Assembly: GCA_013076295.1 (NCBI GenBank)
Contig: RQOL01000780.1
Coordinates: forward strand, 142,100-206,099
Direction: 5' to 3'
Source of the DNA: Sanderia malayensis
Taxonomy: Eukaryota; Cnidaria; Scyphozoa; Semaeostomeae; Pelagiidae
DNA: 64,000 nucleotides
The stretch's first letter is position 1. Every line of letters starts with the position of its first letter. Shown here piece by piece: positions 42,944-54,266 of the stretch. The translations under genes were made by a program, and so were the position numbers. The notes below the pieces were generated by a model. The model saw only the letters and a list, made by a program, of their open reading frames with translations. It was not told the DNA's origin and searched no databases.

Positions 42944-44209
42944 TATGTTGCAAAGGTTGTACCCTCATTGGAGAGATTGAATGGGCATTTAATTTCCGAA
43001 ACTCCTTTCCCACAGCAATCACAGTTGACATAACCATCTGGAGATTCCCCGATCCACAGTTCCTTCGCAGAGATCCGCAATCCAGCTTTTGATGTTTTTG
43101 GGTTGCTGTGATTTTTCTGGAACTTACTAGAGAGTATGATTTTCCCTTGTGGCAAAAGAGTATTCTCGTCGTGCAACCCACATACTATCTTTTGGTATGT
43201 GCCAAAAGCATCTTTTTCGTGATCCCCCCCCCCACATAATTGCAGGGACTTGGTGCAACTGGTGAAAGCTGGGGAAACATATCTCTTGAGCAAGGACTTT
43301 GCTGGATTTTCTGCTTCTTGTTCAGTACTTGGTGGGCTTTTGAAGCTGTTATCCTGCCAACTCTTTGTTCATGCCATAGCATTGTGTCTGTCTGGCCTAG
43401 CGTAGCCTTTTCCAACGCGTCAATTTGATTTTCCGTTATGTGCACATAATCGCCAACCAATGTCCCATTTGAAACCTTGATGATATCTTTCAATGGTGGA
43501 GGGAAACCTGTCTTCTTCTCTGCACATTTTTTCCAAATGTAATCCTCAGCATGGCCATTGAAAGTGCTCAGATCAATTGAGGGTGACTTTTTCTTATGCA
43601 ATAAGCTTAACAGTATTTCTTGTTCATCTTCTGCTGCTGCTGAGGCCAAATTGTTCTTCGGTGCATTTTCTTGAGAAAGATTCTTTTTTGCTTCGCAACT
43701 ATAAAAATTGATGTCTCCTATAGTTTTTGCCTCAACAGCTTTGATAAAATAATCATTCCACTTGCAAGCTTGGCTTGTACATGCTAGTTTAGTTAAACCT
43801 AGCCACACTTGCTGCCTCCACAAGCAGCAACATGTGAGCAAGATTCTCCCAAGATGTAAAAATAAAATAGTACAAATAGCTATTGTGCATTTGATCAGTT
43901 AATTACAGTATTTACTCAAATAAATGCCACCCCTAAATAAATTTTGGAAAGCATCAGCAAATGCATAAAACTTCTTAGTCTTTCAGAGAAAGCTATTGTA
44001 TTGAATACAATAAAACAAGAACTTACCCTGCTTTGCAAGTACAATGTGCTAAAATAATTATGATAATCATACGATTATCATATTTATACAAAACGGAGAT
44101 AAGATTACGCTTAAATTTAAGGGGAGTGAGAGAATCAAAATGAGAATATAAGCCAGTAATCGCCGTTTTGTTGATGCGAGCCAATAGGATCTATTGATCT
44201 TATGCTACA

Positions 44210-45010
44210 TTTCATATTCAAGTTACCCGTATTAAACGTTTTCTTAGTCTTAATGGTTACCCTCTGCAACTTATTGACTATACTATTCGTATGTTTCTTA
44301 ATAAATTATATCAGCCCCTATTTGTAAAGATACTGTTCCACACAAAAAATTTTGGTTTGTCTCCCTTTTTAGGATTCATTCTCTTCAAATACGTAAAAAA
44401 CTTAATAAGATTTTTTCTGAAGCCTATCCGTATATTAAACTTCATTTCGTTTTTTCCTCCTCTAAACGTATCTCGTCTTTCTTTCATTTTAAAGACCGTT
44501 TTCCTGTTTCCATTTGTTCTCAGGTTGTTTATCAATTTAAGTGCACAGGTTGTATTGCCTGTTGCTATCGGAAGACCTCCCGCCATTTAGCCACTCGCAG
44601 CCGAGAACATTTGGGAATAGGAAAAGCAGGTCAACCTGTTAAGTCTTCCTCTTCGGCCATACTAGACCACCTTATTGCCTCTGGGCATGAGGCCACTCTT
44701 GACAACTTTTCTATTTTAAAGAAAGCATCCAATGAGTTTGATCTCCTTTTGTTTGAAAGCCTTCTCATCCTACGTGACCACCCCTCCCTTAACAATCAAA
44801 CGTCTAGCATTCCCCTACAGCTATTTTAATTTTCTTTGTTTTTCATTGCATTTTAGTTTGTATATTGCCTCTAAACTATTTCACGATTGTCTTCTTTTCC
44901 TTTAGTTATGCCTTTGTTTGCTAAAATATAAATATTGCATTTAGTCTACTTTTTGTCATCTGAGGATGCTGACAGTTATTCATCAAAACGTTATGGAATT
45001 TTTACTGTTT
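44210..45010 (+). mobile_element. Penelope-like element, 5'-truncated
   Basis: The 3' part of a Penelope-like retroelement: end of the reverse transcriptase/linker (SLNGYPLQLIDYTIRMFLNKL, 44250-44310), a frameshift, then the GIY-YIG endonuclease ORF to 44829. An AT-rich tail follows with the family-like phrase TGAGGATGCTGACAG...CAAAACGTTATGG (about 44960-45000). It lies between the ISL2EU element and the right inverted arm. Confidence 0.7.
44356..44829 (+). CDS. GIY-YIG endonuclease domain of a Penelope-like element
   Basis: This is an open frame of about 158 codons without an ATG start. It includes FHFKDRFPVSICSQVVYQFKC (the usual lead-in with VVY), CTGCIACYRKTSRHLATRSREHLG (degenerate YIG segment; Arg and Glu-His kept), SAILDHLIASGHEATLDNFSIL and a terminal LLLFESLLILRDHPSLNNQ...PLQLF. 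This is the endonuclease that nicks target DNA for Penelope-like insertion. The second Tyr-Ile-Gly reads Tyr-Arg-Lys, so activity is doubtful. Confidence 0.75.
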   Translation, partial: FVSLFRIHSLQIRKKLNKIFSEAYPYIKLHFVFSSSKRISSFFHFKDRFPVSICSQVVYQFKCTGCIACCYRKTSRHLATRSREHLGIGKAGQPVKSSSSAILDHLIASGHEATLDNFSILKKASNEFDLLLFESLLILRDHPSLNNQTSSIPLQLF

Positions 45011-45649
45011 ATGTCGTAGCTATTTTAATTCAATTTCATGGATTTGTCAATTTGGATGTCCATGCCTAACGTCGTTTACATTTTGAAATTTCTACATGCA
45101 ATTCGCTTCCCCATTTCTATGAGTATAGTGTTGTAATTGATTTGATATAAGGGCAGAAGCAGAGAGACTACAATCTTACTCGAATAGTATACATAAGATA
45201 ATGGTAAAAAGCCTATTTACAGTGGATTATATTTGAAACATGATCACAGAATAGAGAGGACATGATATGAATATGGGGTCTGGATCCGACCTAAGGAAGA
45301 TCTTTACAACACATTCCCCCAATTTGAATTATAAAATAATCAAATTACAAGCATATATAAAGGGTATAGAAATGTTTATAAAATGAAAAACCGAACAAAA
45401 CGAGTACAACAATTTCAAACTTTAAACTGTTCTGATGATAAAAATACGACTTCAAAATGTAACCATTAAAAACTAGGATTTATCCCTGCGACATAACTCT
45501 CCTATTGCAGCATTTTGCTTGGGCCTTTCAGCCTGCTGTGCCGTTTGTGTGTTTCACTTTTGCGCAGCTGGCGGCATAGGCATGATCGCTTGTTGACCTG
45601 GTTGCTTTGCGGGTCTTGCTAAAGGTAAGGGCTGAATTCTTACTGGCTG
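45011..45649. other. Interval without a recognisable gene
   Basis: AT-rich sequence, then from about 45480 a more GC-rich stretch (CGACATAACTCTCC...GGCCTTTCAGCCTGCTGTGCC) that abuts the ISL2EU-like remnant but has no counterpart in the left arm. No ORF of note. Confidence 0.4.
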
Positions 45650-46140
45650 AACTCCATGTGGTAGGTAATCTGAAATATCAAAACCCTTGTCAGCCATTAC
45701 AGAACCACTATTTCAATAAAAATCTCAGTGCAGTCAATCACAACTCTAGTTGACGGATAAGTTTCTTTGAAGCTTTGGGGCATTGTTTTGTGAACACAAA
45801 CTCTTGAAGGCCATATTGGAAACAAGCGAAAACGGCTGGGAAGAAAATCAAACCATGTGATGCATATTCGTGATACCTGGGATTAAGATAAATGTGCTCT
45901 GTATGCAAGGTCTTCCTCCAGTAAACCAAGCCTCAGTCGAACAAGAATTAGAAAAAATTCCTGTTCAGGTCAAAGTGATATTTTCAGGCCACGTTTGACA
46001 TCGAACAGGGAGTCATCTATTGACACAAATAAGTATTTTCTAGGAAAAATAATACCAATCTCGTTATCGGTGGTCATAGTTGTGGAATTGTTAATTTTTA
46101 ATCTTTATGCATGGTCACAGTTGTGGAACCATTTCAGAAT
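45650..46140 (-). pseudogene. ISL2EU/IS4-type DDE transposase, right copy
   Basis: Arm partner of 15990-16413. On - it shows the helix-turn-helix-like piece, then the first-Asp motif (VVIDCTEIF, about 45710-45740), and then jumps to the MADKGFDIS-equivalent. The sequence diverges from the left copy after CCACATGGAGTT, so the catalytic Glu region is absent here. The internal deletion between first and second Asp is common to both arms and so predates the duplication. Confidence 0.65.
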
Positions 46141-46526
46141 GTCTGCTTCCGTATAATCATATTCAATAGAAATCAAAGGAACCTTAAGGTGACTCGCGAC
46201 GTGACAGATAGCTTTCATTTCACTGTATTATCCAGAAAGTGAAGATTATTCACTTTATTTATTGACTATTCCCGCTTTTTAACTGCTGGACATAAAATAT
46301 CCTGAATCCAATTTTCAAGATTGAACGCAGCAAATTAAAAAAACATTTGTTTTGAGACCACTCAAGCAAACATTTTGACTTCATTTTTCGATCTTGTTTC
46401 ATCAAGGTTAAAAAACTTTCATTTTCCAAACCAAAAATGAAATACTATAATTGTTGTATTAGTTGCATAAGCACACAGCTATAAAAATTTCTTTATTTCA
46501 TTTGATGGTTCCAACAACGAGTCAAA

Positions 46527-46835
46527 AATGCTCCCCGTCTCTGTGCGTCATCGTGCTCATAGTCCCGCCCTGTCACAGCGTGCCCAGCATCTAGTATGGC
46601 ACGTCATGTTGCTTGTTGTTTCAACAAGTTTACATTTTATCCAATGAAAAATTTGCAAAGTGATATCATACCTGGCAGCCTCATTTCAAATCAAAAGTGA
46701 ACGTTTGAAACTTAGGCACATATCTTATATCGGCAAAGTAAACAGAAACAAAGACACAAAACACGACATTTTTCCCCACTCATCAACATCTACTCGCTTG
46801 CGCATGCGCTTCGCAAGTAAAAAACTATGGGCTGG
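46527..46835. promoter_or_regulatory. Intergenic module copy B
   Basis: Intact arm partner of copy C: CCCGCCCTGTCACAGCGTGCCC, GCATCTAGTATGGCACGTCATG, TTTCAACAAGTTTACATTTTATCC, AAAGTGATATCATACCTGGC and CATCTACTCGCTTGCGCATGCGCTTCGC. By eye most positions match copy A (4755-5088) in order. It is followed by AAAAACTATGGGCTGGAAGCC, as in copy A's leader, and then, 160 bases on, by the ATG of the P-type gene (46994). On its other side lies the ISL2EU-type gene on -. Confidence 0.5.
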
Positions 46836-46993
46836 AAGCCTATTGTTCTAAGTCTTTGTTCGGTTTTATTAGTAACATGTGACCAAAATGCAAAATGCGC
46901 GGAAAAGTTTGTTGGAGTTTTGCTTGTGTTGTTGCGTTGATTGATTGTTGTTTTCTGATCTTGTTGGCATGTTAGTTACGATATTTCGATATT

Positions 46994-49900
46994 ATGGTTG
47001 GTTCAAATTGCGCAGTTCCAGGTTGTGCAACCTCTCGTCCTCAATCTTTTTCCTGGGATCGGACTTTTTAGAATATCACAGCGAAAGTCACAATATTTCA
47101 TAGCTTGGAAAAATGAAACGTTAAATGTAATAAAAAAGTACAGGCTGTCAATGAAGATTTCAAGCACCAAAATTGCAGCTGGAAAATGTTTGGATTGCGA
47201 GAAACATTACGATGAAAGAGATATTGAAATGACAAGTAAGTGATCAGTGAATACTCTGTTATATACTCTGTAAATGATCAGTGATATTCTGTGATATTAG
47301 TTTTATTTGTTGGGCACTTTAATCGTATCACCTTGCACAGGCAGCAAGGCCAAGCGAAAAGAAGACCAAGAGTCCCCTGTAAACACTGGCCTAACTAATA
47401 TGCCACCTGGTTAATTTTATGCCAACAATTCTACAATTTTATGAAATATTCAGTATTTTCGAAATTGGTAAAGCTTATGATATTTGTGTTGTGGCTTCCA
47501 ATTAATGTTGGTTTTGTTCACAAAAGAAATAGTTTTCTACCAAAATATACATAGGTATATATTTGTTACATATGAAAAATCATTTTTACAAATTATTGAA
47601 CTTAATTGCATAAACTGGGTGGAAGTCTCTGAATTTTGGTGCACTTCTAAAATGAAATCTCCAGTGAAGTCTTTCGAGCAATGCAAAAATAACTGAAAGA
47701 CGTCATCTTAACATTGTGAAAGACAATATTGTTCATATTACAAGAGGAAGTAAAAACTCACAAGAATTTCAGTGAGTTTGCAGCCCATGTTGGAAAAATA
47801 AAGTTATCTGCAAATGGATGGGTTATCACCAAATAGTTCAAGCAATATATCATTCAAATATCTCGAAAGACCATACATTGTTCCTGAATTAGAGGTAATT
47901 GTGACGAAGCTGTGGATCATGATGACAAACTTTTACGGAACAGAAAAATCCATTACAACACCACAATATCAAAGTTTGTTAAAGATCTGTCAAATCACAA
48001 ACTGTGTTCAGAGGCGTTGCTGACATCAGGTCTGATGAACTTATAACCCATCATATTCCATGCCAACTTGAGATAACATAAGAATGGTGAAAGCTTCCAG
48101 CGAGCCAAATCATTTCAAGAGCACAGAATTGCCTCCTCCTCACAAGAAATGGGTGAATATGTTCCACTTGTGTCATTTTTACAGAGTGTGCCAAGAAAAA
48201 TCAAATTTTCAAGCAAAGCAAGAATAACATTCCTGCACATCCAATGCTCCTAATTGTCACAACACGCCCAAACCGGGTAAAGTTAGCCTTGCATGAGGAG
48301 AGAATGAAAACATCACAGCTGAAAGTAAAATTGAAAGACTGGAAAAAAATCTGCAGGTGTGGAAATTGATGATCAGCTCTCAAGTACATATTGGTATTAT
48401 GAATGACAACATTGAAAATGCTGACAATTCATGCAACTCTTTTGGGACCAGCAAACTTAGACCTTGCGTAATGGTAGCAAGATAATACCATCCCATGATC
48501 ATACGATTTGCCTTTCCTTGGCATCAAAATCTGCATCTGCCTATGATGAACGTTGAAATGCAAAAATATTAACCCTTCCACATCGCAGAACATTAGGGGA
48601 CCATAGAAATGCAATTAGGCCAAAAGCAGGTTTTAGCCCACAAGTGATCAATGAGTTGATTGAAACTCTATCATTGCTTAAAGGTGTTCAGCGATACATA
48701 GTTATTTCTATTGATGAGGTGAAGTTTCAGGAGAATTTTGTGTACAACAAACATACTGGAGAACTGATTGGTTTCGTCGATTAAGGTGACAGAGACCTAA
48801 ATTACTCCTGCTTTGATGATGTTGACCAGTTAGCCTCTCACAACCTGGTATACTATGTCAGGGGTTTGGCATCGGATTTAAAGTTCAGTTTTGCATATTT
48901 TGCAACAAAAGGGGTGACAGCATATCAAATTATGACCACATTCTGGGAGGCAGTTGCAATACAGGAACTGACTTGCAATTTGCCTGTTATTGCTGCTGTT
49001 TCTGATGGAGCATCATCAAATAGGACATTTTACCGGATGCATGAGCTATTGGATGGAGCAGGAAGTTCTAATGTTGTTCATCATTCTGTAAATTTATATG
49101 CACCAGATCGATTTATTTGGTTCTTCTCTGATCCACCTCATCTAATGAAGACAACTCGAAACTGTGTTTATCATTCAGGTAAGGAACTTTGATTTTGGTA
49201 AAATTCGGTGGTCCAAAATTGGGTTGTTTGAAAAGTCATGAAAATTTTAAATTATTCTTCATTATAATTTTCTTAATTGGATAATACAATCAATGCCCAA
49301 CTTGATTTTGCAATAAAAGTATGCGTTCAATAAATATTTTTTTCACATTGATAGGTGATGGGGAAAAAAAACAAGATATATGTATAATGATGGAAAACAT
49401 ATTTTATGGGGTCATTTTTGTAAGATTGCACAAAACGAGATGAGCTGTGGCTTGAAAGGTATTTCGAAGCTGTCACAAGAACATATTTATCTGACTCTAT
49501 TTTCATGCAGTAATGTACGATTGGCAGTTCTATTGTTTTTAGCGATTCTGTTGCCAAAGTTATTAAAGAATACTATCCCCAAGACATGTATGCAACAGCA
49601 GACCTTTGTGGAAACATGGATAGGTTTTTTGATGCTTTCAATGTCAGGAATCAACTGGAAGGTGGAAAAAACGAAAGCCATTTTTATTACCTTATTGAAG
49701 TGTAAACGATGAAAGATTTGAATGGCTGGAACATTCTTTTTTAAAGATTTTATCTGACTGGAAGGAGAGCATTGAGAAACGTGAGACTTTCTCAAAAAAT
49801 GCTAAAGCGCGAATGTTCTTGTCTGCCAAGACATAAGAGGGCACCAAAATAACAGTTCATTCTGTTATTGAGGTGACAAAGTTTCTTTTACAAAGTGGTT

Positions 49901-50163
49901 TTGAATTCGTTTTAGCAGAGAAATTTAACCAAGATGTTCTTGAAGAATACTCCGGCATGCAAAGAAGCTTAGGGAAGAGAAATGACAATCCTTCATTGTA
50001 TCAGTTTGGGTACAATGCTAATACTATACGGATGCAGCGCTCAATTGTTCCTGTTACGGGCAATACAGAAGGAGCACATAAGCAAAAACGAAAAATTTCC
50101 TGGTACAGCATTGATAACACTAAGTTAAAGAAAAGGTCAAACAGTATTATAAAAAATGATTAG
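46994..50163 (+). pseudogene. P-element-like THAP transposase, right copy
   Basis: ATG 46994 starts MVGSNCAVPGCATSR (the C-x4-C of a THAP zinc finger intact here). A frameshift follows, then LFRISQRKSQYFIAWKNE...CLDCEKHYDERDIEM completes the C-x2-H part. Later pieces: about 47640-48060 (decayed), the catalytic region 48866-49192 (VSDGASSNR; FFSDPPHLMKTTRNC), 49440-49690 and the C-terminal 49873-50163 ([20 protein letters not shown]). An intron is likely after HSGKEL (GTAAGG at about 49180). THAP domains bind the transposon's sub-terminal sites. Several frameshifts make it a pseudogene. Confidence 0.75.
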
Positions 50164-51607
50164 TGATTAGTATCAATTGACTGTGTATGTGCTATTCTGC
50201 ACGGGGTTGCGGTTCTTACTTGTGTGTTTTTAGCTTACAATGTACAATTAAAAAAAAAGAAGCCAAATCATGCAACTGTTCCTAGAAGTTAGCTAAATAC
50301 GTATTCATTAACATCTGGTTGATCTGTTGCCTTTTTGATGCCCTTCCGCAAAGCTTTAGTTTTATTCTTTTTTATGCATATTTGTACTTATCTGTAATAT
50401 CTCTTGCAAATGAAAATGCTCTTACACGAAGGTATAGCTTTAACATGTTTTCGAGCAGATTTTTTTGAATCTGTGAAGTAGCAGTTTCAACTAAACTGTT
50501 ATACATGCTGATGACTACTGTGTCCATCAATAGATTGTTCACCATTGGCTGCAAATCTATTTTTTCACATGGCTGGGTGTTGAAGTGTGGGCTCTGAAGA
50601 CTTCTTCACAAAAATTTTCTGAATTTCTTTCTTAACAACAGTTAAACCTCCTCGTGTTTGACTGGAATCAAGCTTTGAGATGTATTTTCCTCCTCTATAA
50701 AATTGTTCAGCACTGCTATGAGAGATTGGCTGCACTCAGATTTGTAATTCGAACTATTTCTTGTTTTTTCTTTCAAAAACTACATCACCACATATCCAGC
50801 CAAATACTGGAGGCCACCGATTTGTTTTGTGCTAATTGTGTAAAAAACAAACAAAATGTTGTCGTTGTGTTTAGAGTATGTCAGAGTCAGACACAGACGT
50901 GTGTGAGTTTCATGAACATAACCAATTAAATGAATCACTTTTACAAGTCAATAGATAAAACAATAAATCCATAGGGAGTCCATAGCATCTGTCCTTTTCT
51001 TCGCAGAAATAGAGTATTACTGACAATGTTTAAATAAAAGGAAATAATACTTATCTAATCAGTTTCTCGTTATTATAAAAATTTAATTAGTATTAACTTC
51101 TCCATATAACGTTGGCATTCACCTGATTTTTTGAGGATATTGATGAACTGCCTCGTGCTCGATTTCGGTCTCGTATTCATCATCGCTCAATTCAACTTCA
51201 CTATCGGGTTTAGTAATCTGAATGTTTTCGTCATCGGATGGATTGTACTTTTTGAAGAATGGTGTGTTGCGTGTAATCTCATGGTCTGATCTGATTGCAG
51301 TTATTCTTGTCCCAGCGATCTCTGTCACACGGTACGGATTGGAGTTGAATCTGCTTGTGGTCTTAACTTTTCTTCCTTGTTTTACAAGAACAAGATCTCC
51401 TTCCTAGATTCCTGACTTTTTCGTGTGCTGGCGTTGATCGTAGTAAGCTTTTGCTGTGGCTTTACTTTTTGCTTCATTTTCTTGTAGCTCTTTGTGTTTG
51501 TTTACTGGTTTTGTTGTTGTGATCATGCTTGGAAGCTTTCTGCGGATTACATGATTGAATAGAAGTGTTGCTGGTGGAATTTGCATTATGAGGTGTTGTG
51601 CGATAAT

Positions 51608-52501
51608 TCAGTAGAAAAAATGAAGTTCTTTTCTGCAGTTTTTCCCGTCAATTTTCGATGTTTGAATGAGCTTCTTCAGAGGTCGGTTAAAAGATTTGAC
51701 TTCTGCGTTTCCTCTTGGCCAAAGGGGTGTGCTTGGTTTAAATTGAATTCCCCATGTCTTCATGTATTGACTGATTTCTTCTTTGTTAAAGGGAGGGCCA
51801 TTGTCACTTACAAATTTAACAGGTATTCCGTGCGTTCCGAAGATTCTGTCGAGTTTTGGTATGATACACGATGCTGATGTTGACTTTACGATCTCAACTT
51901 CAGGGAAGCGCGAATACGTGTCCACGACAGATAGTAGATATTCACCAGATGGAACAGGTCCAAAGAAATCTGCCTTTAACGTGTCCCAAGGGGAAGGTGG
52001 TAGCGCTGTGGATTGCATTGGTTCCTTGTGGTTTTCTGGTCCTGTGGCTTGGCAGGCTGTACATTTATCGATGAGTTCTTTCCTGTATTTGTTGATGTTT
52101 GGGAACCATATTTTTTCACGAATGAGCATTTTGGTTTTTGTCAGACCAGAATGTCCTGGTTGATGGGCGAGTTTGATTGCTTTGTTGCGTAATGTTGCCG
52201 GCATCACTATGCGAGAGTTTCTGAGAATGATGTTGTCTTTGACCGTAAAGTCTTGGCGAACTGTGTGTAGAATTCTCAACTCGTCTTTGTTTATTGTTGT
52301 ATCTTCGATTTGATCTATTTCGTGCCATTTGTTTCTGGAAATGAAGCTTATTGCGGCTTGAAGTGTAGGGTCATTTTGTGTTTCTGTCTCTATTTCATCA
52401 ATTGTCATAGCCTTCGGAACGGCATTGAGACTTAGAAAATTTACATATTCCTCTGCAATGGTATCTTGTTCCGGACGGAATGTTGCTGGGTGATGTGACA
52501 T
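51608..52501 (-). CDS. Gypsy integrase
   Basis: This 297-codon ORF has the H-H-C-C zinc domain (HQPGHSGLTKTKM...CTACQATG), then the catalytic core with Asp (LKADFFGPVPSGEYLLSVVDTYSRF), Asp (KFVSDNGPPF) and Glu (GNAEVKSFNRPLKKLI). It would insert the cDNA. It ends FFY early, relative to integrases that continue into a C-terminal domain. That tail (FNSNPYRVTEIAGTRI type) reads separately at 51404-51119. A stop (TGA near 52562) separates it from the RT/RNase H frame. Confidence 0.8.
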   Translation of the reverse strand: MSHHPATFRPEQDTIAEEYVNFLSLNAVPKAMTIDEIETETQNDPTLQAAISFISRNKWHEIDQIEDTTINKDELRILHTVRQDFTVKDNIILRNSRIVMPATLRNKAIKLAHQPGHSGLTKTKMLIREKIWFPNINKYRKELIDKCTACQATGPENHKEPMQSTALPPSPWDTLKADFFGPVPSGEYLLSVVDTYSRFPEVEIVKSTSASCIIPKLDRIFGTHGIPVKFVSDNGPPFNKEEISQYMKTWGIQFKPSTPLWPRGNAEVKSFNRPLKKLIQTSKIDGKNCRKELHFFY

Positions 52502-52561
52502 ATAATCGGCCGGGTTTTCTGCTCCTTTCCTGTATTTTACGGTGAAATCGTAATTCTGAAG

Positions 52562-53536
52562 TCATAACTGCCATCGTTCGATTTGTGCTGGTGGTTTTGA
52601 TGCTGGGTTGTTAAAGATGACTTCTAGGGCTTTATGATCTGTGATGATGTCAAAGTTTTTCACACCGTATAGAAATAAGTGTAGTCGTTCTACTCCCCAT
52701 ATTAAGGCTAATGCTTCTTTTTCCATCTGAGAGTACTTCTGTTCGACTGGTGAGAGTGATCTTGAAGCGAATGCAATAATTTTTCTATCTGATGATCCTT
52801 GCGTTGACGTTTGGGCTAATATTGCACTTAGTCCAACTGGGCTGGCGTCGCATGTTACTTCAGTGTGTTTGTTGATGTCGAAGTATGCCATGACTGGTTG
52901 TGATTGTAACGTATTCTTCAATGTTTCGAAAGCTTTTTCTTGATCTTCTCCCCATTCGAATTTTGCGTTTTTATGAGTGAGCCTCCACAGCGGTTCTGTG
53001 ATAGAAGCGTAGTTTTCGATAAATTTGGAACAATACTGAGACATGCCCATCAAGCTTCTTATTTCGTGAACATTCTGTGGTGTATGTATGTCTACAAAGT
53101 CTTGAATGAGACTCGGATCTGGGCTCACTCCTTCTTGTTGGAAAACAAGTCCATAGAATTTCAGTCGTGTTTTGTTGAAACAGCATGTTTCTTTGTTTAA
53201 GGTGATTCCCTTTTCCTCAAAGCGTTGTAGAACTGCAGCGAGTGCTTTGTTGTGTTCTTCCTGAGATCTACCCGATATGATGACGTCGTCTGACATGTTT
53301 CTTGTATTTTCGATGTCTTGAATAGTTTGGGATATTGCGTTTTGCAGGATTTCTGCAGCTGAATTTACCCCGAAACAGAGCTTCTTATAACGTCTCAAGC
53401 CTTTCTGTGTTGAAAACGTGGTGAGATTTCTGGATTCTTCTGCCAGGGTTAGCTGATGGTAACCTTGTTTCAGGTCCAGTTTTGAAAATATTGATGCACC
53501 ATGCAGGTCGGTAATGAGTTCCTTTGTTGTTGGCAT
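52562..53536 (-). CDS. Gypsy reverse transcriptase and RNase H (N-terminally truncated)
   Basis: The 324-codon ORF begins inside the reverse transcriptase (FSKLDLKQGYHQL, LCFGVNSA, NMSDDVII with the two catalytic Asp). It continues into RNase H (VTCDASPVGLSAILAQ, FASRSLSPVEQKYSQMEKEALALIWGVERLHLFLYG, FDIITDHKALEVIF), with the acidic residues of the RNase H site present. The upstream palm and the protease are deleted in this copy. Confidence 0.8.
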   Translation of the reverse strand: MPTTKELITDLHGASIFSKLDLKQGYHQLTLAEESRNLTTFSTQKGLRRYKKLCFGVNSAAEILQNAISQTIQDIENTRNMSDDVIISGRSQEEHNKALAAVLQRFEEKGITLNKETCCFNKTRLKFYGLVFQQEGVSPDPSLIQDFVDIHTPQNVHEIRSLMGMSQYCSKFIENYASITEPLWRLTHKNAKFEWGEDQEKAFETLKNTLQSQPVMAYFDINKHTEVTCDASPVGLSAILAQTSTQGSSDRKIIAFASRSLSPVEQKYSQMEKEALALIWGVERLHLFLYGVKNFDIITDHKALEVIFNNPASKPPAQIERWQL

Positions 53537-53650
53537 AGGGTGTCTAGTGCGTTTTATTGAAGTGTTTGTGGGAAATCAAATCCACAGTTATAACAGGTTT
53601 TCTTGGTTTGTTTTTTGTGTGTTTCCCCTCTTGGTTGAAAATTTGATTTT

Positions 53651-54266
53651 CTAGGTTACTTGGGTGCACCAGATCTGATGTGCATTGCTTGCATGTCTGA
53701 GGTTGTGGTTGGAAAGGCGTTTTCCATTTCGTTGGCTTGTTGCTTGCAAATTTTGTTTGACTTTCCTTTCAGCAAGATGTCTTTCAACGTGACGTCTGTT
53801 GTTTTCAAGGCGTATTTTCGCAGCGAGGAGCTGGAGCATCCTTGAATCATTTGCTGCTTAATTTCTTGATCCAGGTTATCTGCATTGAACTGACACGTTT
53901 GAGCTAATTTTCGAAAGCGAGTGTGATAAGTATCAAGGGTTTCTTGGGGAAGTTGCTTCGCCCGTCGAAAACGAAAAATCTCGAAGTCAGGTTCTGCTTG
54001 GGAGCGAAGTACTCCGTGAGCACTGTGACTGCTCTATCAAATTCGGCATCTCTGCCAGTGTCGGGAAGCGTGTCAAAGATTTCTTGCACCTCGAATCCTG
54101 CTTGGTACAGTAGTAATGCTCTCTGTTGGGTCTTGTTTGTTATGTTTGCCGCTTTGATGAATGTATGAAAGCGTTTGATCCAGCTTTTCCAGCGAGTTCC
54201 TAGGTTACTTGGGTCACTGTGAGGATCAACGCTTGGAAGCGGTGTCAGATCTAGTTTTGCAGTCAT
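53651..54266 (-). pseudogene. gag: Gypsy gag, truncated and frameshifted
   Basis: ATG 54266 (MTAKLDLTPLPSVDP) matches the left gag. One base is lost after FAPKQN near 53995, giving a frame change, and the frame is recovered at 53850-53656. The zinc knuckle is cut by the deletion near 53570 (CYNCG remains, the second knuckle is gone). Confidence 0.75.

Larger units (their letters stand above)
38119..43841 (-). pseudogene. YqaJ exonuclease / PHD-finger protein of the ISL2EU element
   Basis: Reading leftward from 43841: Cys-rich CTSQACKWN, then WHEQRVGRITASKAHQVL (start of the YqaJ fold), WIGESPDGYVNCDCCGKG (catalytic Asp in SPDG) and EIKCPF (E-x-K), ending near 42947. The gene resumes at 38545 with [12 protein letters not shown] (YqaJ C-terminal motif) and ends with a PHD finger ([28 protein letters not shown]...WYCSTKC). 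The gap is two insertions, a TA-flanked element and a Harbinger; removing both leaves the frame continuous. One frameshift remains at a run of ten C (43226-43236). YqaJ enzymes are lambda-exonuclease-like; the PHD finger may bind histone tails. Confidence 0.8.
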
